This document shows, in pieces, positions 6,846 through 11,206 of a DNA stretch of 11,206 nucleotides. The DNA is from Gammaproteobacteria bacterium (GTDB lineage Bacteria; Pseudomonadota; Gammaproteobacteria; SZUA-229): positions 1 through 11,206 of the forward strand of contig DAOWLL010000023.1 in the NCBI GenBank assembly GCA_030641945.1, written 5' to 3'. Within the stretch, counting starts at the first letter, position 1, and the number at the start of each line of letters is the position of its first letter. The position numbers and the translations under genes were made by a program. Under the pieces are notes generated by a model. That model did no database searches. It had not been told where the DNA came from and was given only the letters and a program-made list of their open reading frames with translations.

Positions 6846-9692
6846 ATGGACAAGACCTACGACCCGCATGCGATTGAACAGAAGTGGTACCAGACCTGGG
6901 AACAGAACGGTTACTTCAATCCTGATGCACAAACCTGGAAACAGGGCCGGCGCAGCAGCTACTGCATCATGATCCCGCCGCCCAACGTGACCGGGCGGCT
7001 GCACATGGGGCATGCCTTTCAGGACACCATCATGGATGCCCTGATTCGCTACCATCGCATGAAGGGTGACAAAACCCTGTGGCAGGTAGGTACAGATCAT
7101 GCCGGTATCGCCACCCAGATGGTTGTTGAGCGCCTGATAAATGCCGAAGGCAAGACCCGCCACGACTATGGCCGGGAAAAATTCACCGAAAGAGTCTGGG
7201 ACTGGAAAGAGCATTCCGGCGGCACCATAACAAACCAGCTGCGCCGCATGGGCGCATCACTGGACTGGTCTCGTGAACGTTTCACCATGGATGAGGGCCT
7301 GTCCGCAGCTGTTAATGAAGTGTTCATTCGTCTATACGAAGAAGGCCTGATTTACCGCGGCAAGCGCCTGGTCAACTGGGACCCGGTTCTGCACACGGCA
7401 GTGTCAGATCTCGAAGTGCTGTCTACCGAAGAAAATGGCCACATGTGGCACATGCGCTATCCACGCAGCAATGGCGCCGGCCACGTTGTGGTCGCTACTA
7501 CCCGCCCCGAGACCCTGCTCGGTGACTGCGCCGTTGCAGTACATCCTAACGACGAACGCTACAGCTACCTGCTGGGTGAATATCTTGATCTGCCTTTAAC
7601 GGGCAGACGCATACCGGTCATTGCCGACGAGCACGTTGACCCCGAGTTTGGCACCGGTTGTGTAAAAATCACACCGGCACATGACTTCAACGATTACCAG
7701 GTCTGGCAGCGTCACAGCAGTAAAAATGAATTGCGTGAAATGATCCATGGCGGCCTGATAAACATATTCACCGTTGACGCCGCTATTCGAGATAATGAGG
7801 AAAAGGAAGGCGAGCTGTTACCTGCAAAATACATTGGCATGGACCGCTATGATGCGCGCAAACAAATCGTAGCTGACCTCGAAGCCGCCGGCCTGCTTGA
7901 GAAAATCAACGATCACAAACTGATGGTACCCAGAGGCGACCGCTCACACGCTGTGATTGAGCCCTACCTGACAGATCAATGGTACGTCAGCGTAAAGCCC
8001 CTGGCGGAACCGGCGATCAAGGCGGTAGAAATCGGCTACATCAAGTTTGTACCGGACAACTGGAAAAATACCTACTTCGAATGGATGCGCAACATTGATG
8101 ACTGGTGCATCTCAAGACAGATCTGGTGGGGCCACCGCATTCCTGCCTGGTACGATGATGTCGGCAATGTCTATGTCGGTCATGATATCGACGAAGTGCG
8201 TGAGAAAAACAAGCTGCCTGCCGACTTCGTCTTGAGGCAGGACGAAGATGTCCTCGACACCTGGTTTTCATCAGCACTGTGGCCATTTTCCACCCTGGGC
8301 TGGCCCGAGAAAACACCTGAACTGGAAGACTTCTATCCGACCAATGTGCTGGTTACAGGTTTTGACATCATCTTCTTCTGGGTGGCACGCATGATCATGA
8401 TGGGCCTGAAATTCATGGGCGATGTTCCCTTCCACGAGATCTATATTCATGGCCTGGTACGCGATGCCGAAGGTCAGAAGATGTCGAAATCAAAAGGCAA
8501 CGTGCTTGACCCGATCGATGTCGTTGATGGCATCGAACTGGAAGACCTGGTTACCAAAAGAACCAGCGCAGTCATGCAGCCGCATTTGATCGAACGCATC
8601 GAAAAACTGACGCGCAGGACTTTCCCTGATGGTATACCCGCATTCGGCACCGATGCCCTGCGATTTACCTTTGCAGCCCTCGCAACCACCGGTCGTGACA
8701 TCGTACTGGCGCCATCACGCATCGAAGGCTACCGCAACTACTGCAACAAGCTGTGGAACGCGACACGTTACGTGCTAATGCAAACCGAAGATAAAGATAC
8801 CGGGATTGACAATGATGATGTCGAACTTTCACTGGCTGATCGCTGGATCGTTTCACGCTTACAGCACATAGAACAGAACATAGAAAAACACATCAAGAAC
8901 TATCGCTTCGATCTTTATGCACAGGAACTGTATGCCTTTGTATGGGAAGATTATTGCGACTGGTACCTCGAGCTTTCCAAGCCCGTTTTATTCAACGAAG
9001 AAACGCCTGAGACAGCCCAGCGCGGCACACGACGCACACTGGTGCGCGTGCTCGAAACCATCCTGCGACTAAATCATCCCATCATGCCTTTTATCACTGA
9101 AGAACTCTGGCAAAAGGTTGCACCACTCGCCAGCCATGACATGAGTTCGGCTGGCGAAACCATCATGAACCAGCCATTCCCGCAAGCGGATGCGAGTAAA
9201 ATTGATATTGCCGCAGAAGATGAGCTCGAGTGGGTGAAAACTTTCATCAGCGGTGTACGCAGAATTCGTTCAGAAATGGATATAGCTCCTGGCAAAGCAC
9301 TACCGGTATTGCTGCAGAATGCCAGCCAGCAGGACAAGGCCACTTTCAACAGCAACCAGGCATTCATCAACTCTCTGGCAAAACTCGAGTCAACTGAATG
9401 GCTGGATAAAAGCAGTAAGGCGCCCGAATCAGCCACCGCACTGGTCGGCGAAATGCAGATCCTGATTCCCCTTGCCGGACTCATCGACAAGGAAGCCGAG
9501 CTTGCCCGCCTTGATAAAGAAATCGCAAAACTTACCGCCAACCTGGAGAAGGGACATGCCAAGCTGCAGAACTCTAATTTTGTTGATAAAGCCCCCGGAG
9601 CAGTTGTTGAAAAAGAACGCCAGCGTGTAGAGGAAATGGACAAAGCCAGAAAACAGCTTGAACAACAGGCAGAAAAGATCCGCGCACTGTAA
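6846..9692 (+). CDS. valS: Valyl-tRNA synthetase
   Basis: This class I enzyme joins valine to tRNA-Val in the cytosol, using ATP, and edits misactivated threonine. The 948 residues compare with 951 in E. coli. [19 protein letters not shown] is the typical N-terminus and fixes the start. The catalytic domain begins with [13 protein letters not shown] (HIGH motif at 53-56). The CP1 editing domain contains [10 protein letters not shown] (218-227) and the HDFNDYQV segment. The second ATP motif KMSKS is at 545-549. The anticodon-binding helical domain (about 670-820) includes [27 protein letters not shown]-terminal coiled-coil arm (about 875-948) is the tRNA-binding tail of bacterial ValRS. Nothing is truncated and all key motifs are intact. 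No strong Shine-Dalgarno is present; the region just upstream is A-rich. Confidence 0.98.
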   Translation: MDKTYDPHAIEQKWYQTWEQNGYFNPDAQTWKQGRRSSYCIMIPPPNVTGRLHMGHAFQDTIMDALIRYHRMKGDKTLWQVGTDHAGIATQMVVERLINAEGKTRHDYGREKFTERVWDWKEHSGGTITNQLRRMGASLDWSRERFTMDEGLSAAVNEVFIRLYEEGLIYRGKRLVNWDPVLHTAVSDLEVLSTEENGHMWHMRYPRSNGAGHVVVATTRPETLLGDCAVAVHPNDERYSYLLGEYLDLPLTGRRIPVIADEHVDPEFGTGCVKITPAHDFNDYQVWQRHSSKNELREMIHGGLINIFTVDAAIRDNEEKEGELLPAKYIGMDRYDARKQIVADLEAAGLLEKINDHKLMVPRGDRSHAVIEPYLTDQWYVSVKPLAEPAIKAVEIGYIKFVPDNWKNTYFEWMRNIDDWCISRQIWWGHRIPAWYDDVGNVYVGHDIDEVREKNKLPADFVLRQDEDVLDTWFSSALWPFSTLGWPEKTPELEDFYPTNVLVTGFDIIFFWVARMIMMGLKFMGDVPFHEIYIHGLVRDAEGQKMSKSKGNVLDPIDVVDGIELEDLVTKRTSAVMQPHLIERIEKLTRRTFPDGIPAFGTDALRFTFAALATTGRDIVLAPSRIEGYRNYCNKLWNATRYVLMQTEDKDTGIDNDDVELSLADRWIVSRLQHIEQNIEKHIKNYRFDLYAQELYAFVWEDYCDWYLELSKPVLFNEETPETAQRGTRRTLVRVLETILRLNHPIMPFITEELWQKVAPLASHDMSSAGETIMNQPFPQADASKIDIAAEDELEWVKTFISGVRRIRSEMDIAPGKALPVLLQNASQQDKATFNSNQAFINSLAKLESTEWLDKSSKAPESATALVGEMQILIPLAGLIDKEAELARLDKEIAKLTANLEKGHAKLQNSNFVDKAPGAVVEKERQRVEEMDKARKQLEQQAEKIRAL

Positions 9693-9696
9693 CCCC

Positions 9697-9713
9697 TGCT
9701 GGATATTCCAGCA
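9697..9713 (+). other. Small perfect hairpin just after valS
   Basis: TGCTGGA and TCCAGCA form a 7-base-pair stem around a TAT loop, four bases after the valS stop codon. No T run follows (CTTGCGC), so it is not a standard Rho-independent terminator. It could protect the messenger 3' end or slow polymerase. Confidence 0.4.
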
Positions 9714-9777
9714 CTTGCGCATCAACGCACTGTCGCTGTAACCTGAAGCAATCATATATCGAACTGACGGCAACCTG

Positions 9778-10329
9778 ATGGAAACTCCTGAAAAACAACA
9801 GCAGATAATACAAACCCACGCCGGATTGATACTGGGCATGGTTCAGTGCATTCAGAATTCTGATTTGAGGCCGCAGATGGAACAGGCACTGGCGATCTCA
9901 GAGCAAAATGGCTGGGATAAGCTCGTCGCCGCACTTCGCAAGATTTTAAATGGCAGTAGAGATGAGAATGTGCTGAATGGCCTGGATGATGAAGATGCGG
10001 TGATTGCATCAGCCATCTTGCGCGGCCTGCAAGACCCGAACACCTTGCCAAAGCCGGAAAACGCACCGGACGCCACCATGGCAGCACCGATGCTGGCAAC
10101 GCTAATCAATGATGCCAGGCGCGGCGATCATAATGCGGTGATTATGCTAGGTGGCATGGCAGAGCAGATGTCCATGGCCGGCGGCGACATGGCCAACATA
10201 GGCACGATTATGAAAGACATGATCGATGGTGAACGCGATGTCGATAAGCTATGCGACAAGGTGGGCCCTCAGGGCGAATCGTTGATCGTGCAGATACTCG
10301 CCGAGCTGGGCAAGTTGGAAATTCATTAA
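9778..10329 (+). CDS. Conserved-looking helical protein of unknown function
   Basis: I do not recognise a named family for this 183-residue protein. It has no signal peptide and no membrane segment, and appears almost wholly alpha-helical. An N-terminal helical region (about 5-60) includes HAGLILGMVQCIQN and WDKLVAALRKIL. An acidic turn LDDEDAVIASAILRGLQDP (69-87) and a short Pro/Asn linker (88-98) follow. The C-terminal region (about 100-183) is rich in Met, Gly and Asp, with RRGDHNAVIMLGGMAEQMSMAGGDMANI and a closing GESLIVQILAELGKLE. Codon use looks like that of its neighbours, and the frame reads as a well-behaved protein throughout. The ATG at 9778 has no clear Shine-Dalgarno. It starts 85 bases after valS and could share its transcript. 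A repeat-rich region follows it, with no obvious terminator. Confidence 0.75.
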   Translation: METPEKQQQIIQTHAGLILGMVQCIQNSDLRPQMEQALAISEQNGWDKLVAALRKILNGSRDENVLNGLDDEDAVIASAILRGLQDPNTLPKPENAPDATMAAPMLATLINDARRGDHNAVIMLGGMAEQMSMAGGDMANIGTIMKDMIDGERDVDKLCDKVGPQGESLIVQILAELGKLEIH

Positions 10330-10365
10330 TATTAACTTAACACTAGCTATCAACATTTGATTCAA

Positions 10366-10398
10366 CGCAGAGGCCACAAAGGCGCAAAGGTCGCAGAG
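10366..10398 (+). repeat. Four-unit variant of the heptamer repeat
   Basis: Four related heptamers follow each other with one- or two-base spacers: CGCAGAG (10366), CACAAAG (10375), CGCAAAG (10383) and CGCAGAG (10392), then AAAAT. They share the pattern C[AG]CA[AG]AG with the repeats at 1727 and 11160 and the same 8-9 base period, but carry one more unit and are diverged. It lies 37 bases after the stop of the 9778 gene. Confidence 0.65.
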
Positions 10399-10571
10399 AA
10401 AATATTTGTTTATGCATGAAACTCCAGACTTAGCCTGGCATATTATTAGTAGATCGGACTTTGTTTGACACATTACAAAATGGCTTTAACTTTCTCTGAC
10501 AATTTACTCCATAATGTGTAGATCAAAATACCCTAAAGCAGCCATTCAAAGCTTATAGCTAAACTTCCGAG

Positions 10572-10664
10572 TTTGTTAAGGGTTGTCAGACACCTGCCCA
10601 TAAGCATCTGCCTGCCAGTGTACTCACGGGCTCAGCGGGCAGGTGTCTGACAACCCTTAACAAA
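10572..10664. repeat. Perfect 28-base inverted repeat around a 37-base loop
   Basis: The 28 bases at 10572-10599 are exactly complementary, in reverse, to 10637-10664. The arms start TTTGTTAAGGGTTGTCAG and continue with ACACCTGCCC. Pairing stops sharply at both outer ends. No T run follows on either strand and no target duplication is visible. The arm resembles, from memory, the 'gtcagac' palindromes found near REP-associated (Y1) transposases, but no transposase is present here. A small REP-like or MITE-like element is the best guess; an intergenic RNA hairpin is the alternative. Confidence 0.8.
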
Positions 10665-10718
10665 AGCGGTCATTCATCCAAACAAAACCACGCGCATTGG
10701 CGGCGCTGAATTGCATAA

Positions 10719-11038
10719 TGTATAACCAATACCAACGCAGGCATAAAAGAGCGTATGATGATGCTAGAACAAGACAGCCAGCAAGACAGTGACTTATATA
10801 AACAGCTGGAAGTTATAAAGCAAGATTCAATATCCGCCATCAAGGAAAAAACAGCTTTACGTGATAAGAGCGTGTTGTCACGGAAAAGCAAGCAGAGCTA
10901 CAGGAAGAAGAAATAACCCAGTATGAACATACACATAAAAAAGCCTTTTTTAACAGACGCAGAAAAGAGAGCACAAGACTGGGTATTAAGAGCGAAGTCG
11001 CCGAAGGTGCCATTGCCGATGAGTTGGCAAGGTTTTAA
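10719..11038 (+). pseudogene. Frameshifted remnant of an unidentified protein gene
   Basis: Two partial frames read as one charged, coiled-coil-like protein tail. The first is open from just after a stop at 10716-10718. It contains KERMMMLEQDSQQDS, DLYKQLEVIKQDS and ISAIKEKTALRD, then degrades to KSKQSYRKKK and a stop at 10914. A different frame picks up near 10868 with ERVVTEKQAELQEEE, ITQYEHTHKKAFFNRRRK and ESTRLGIKSEVAEGAIADEL, ending at 11036-11038. A single-base loss (or two-base gain) near 10857-10870 would join them. The composition suggests the cytoplasmic tail of a larger protein; a cation/proton antiporter tail is a weak guess. The N-terminal part is missing, with the inverted repeat close upstream. 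It could instead be a short real gene starting at 10755, or a chance pair of open frames. Confidence 0.4.
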
Positions 11039-11158
11039 CAGAAGTACTGTTAAAAAACTAATAAGGTGAAGATATATTCTTACTTACCAGCACTCAAAAG
11101 CCCGGCCGAAAGCAAGTTAACGGCCATGAATGCTCGTTCAAAAACAAAGTCAAAAACG

Positions 11159-11189
<31 letters not shown>

Positions 11190-11206
11190 AAAACATTTAA
11201 GATTTA

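Larger units (their letters stand above)
10330..10718. other. Intergenic stretch with repeats and no supported gene
   Basis: No open frame here has both a plausible start and protein-like composition. The stretch contains the four-unit heptamer repeat (10366-10398) and the 28-base inverted repeat (10572-10664). A TTGACA at 10465-10470 is a perfect -35 hexamer, but no good -10 follows at 16-18 bases, so I do not call a promoter. The rest is AT-rich and featureless to my eye. Confidence 0.6.

Noticed and set aside
9074..9643. 189-residue open frame on the minus strand inside valS
   Set aside because: It is Ser/Leu-rich with no domain-like pattern and lies wholly opposite a strongly conserved gene; it is the antisense shadow of valS.
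10249..10473. 74-residue minus-strand open frame
   Set aside because: It runs across the end of the 9778 gene and through the heptamer repeat, with no family-like features.
10465..10493. Promoter from the perfect TTGACA at 10465
   Set aside because: No acceptable -10 hexamer lies at 16-18 bases, and no gene follows that it could serve.
10572..10664. Integron attC site or ordinary transcription terminator
   Set aside because: It lacks the bulged-arm layout and core sites expected of attC and there is no integrase; no T run follows the stem on either strand.
10670..10891. 73-residue minus-strand open frame
   Set aside because: It is Ser/Cys/Leu-rich and lies opposite the more protein-like plus-strand remnant, so it is probably a shadow.

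Overview
The window looks like a chromosomal segment of a gammaproteobacterium of moderate GC content. The main evidence is gene content and order: lptG-lptF on the minus strand, divergent from pepA-holC-(small acidic protein)-valS on the plus strand. This arrangement is familiar from Pseudomonas and relatives. Species cannot be told from the sequence alone. Almost all of the window is ordinary housekeeping DNA; I do not see a clear new multi-gene system.

Layout. Positions 1-1112 (minus) hold most of an exported outer-membrane beta-barrel protein of the TraF_2/FadL-like type, which runs off the left edge. Positions 1235-1681 (plus) encode a small RDD-family membrane protein. It converges on lptG, and the 293-base gap between them is packed with repeats: an apparent 280-base cassette bounded by an 8-base direct repeat, a terminator-like hairpin, and three copies of a CACAGAG-heptamer repeat. 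lptG (TTG start) and lptF follow as a tight pair encoding the inner-membrane half of the lipopolysaccharide exporter. After a short divergent promoter region come pepA (leucyl aminopeptidase), holC (DNA polymerase III chi), a 161-residue acidic, probably disordered protein, and valS (valyl-tRNA synthetase), closely spaced. After valS comes a 183-residue helical protein of unknown function.

The last ~870 bases (10330-11206) contain no intact gene that I can support. They hold a four-unit variant of the heptamer repeat, a perfect 28-base inverted repeat around a 37-base loop, a frameshifted gene remnant, and, at the right edge, a 29-base exact copy of the heptamer repeat seen near 1727. The repeat-bearing gaps are the parts worth a second look.

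How the genes relate: LptF and LptG pair with the LptB ATPase (not in this window) to pull LPS from the inner membrane. PepA hydrolyses N-terminal residues and in some bacteria also binds DNA. HolC links the replicase clamp loader to SSB. ValS charges tRNA-Val. They share a neighbourhood rather than a pathway.
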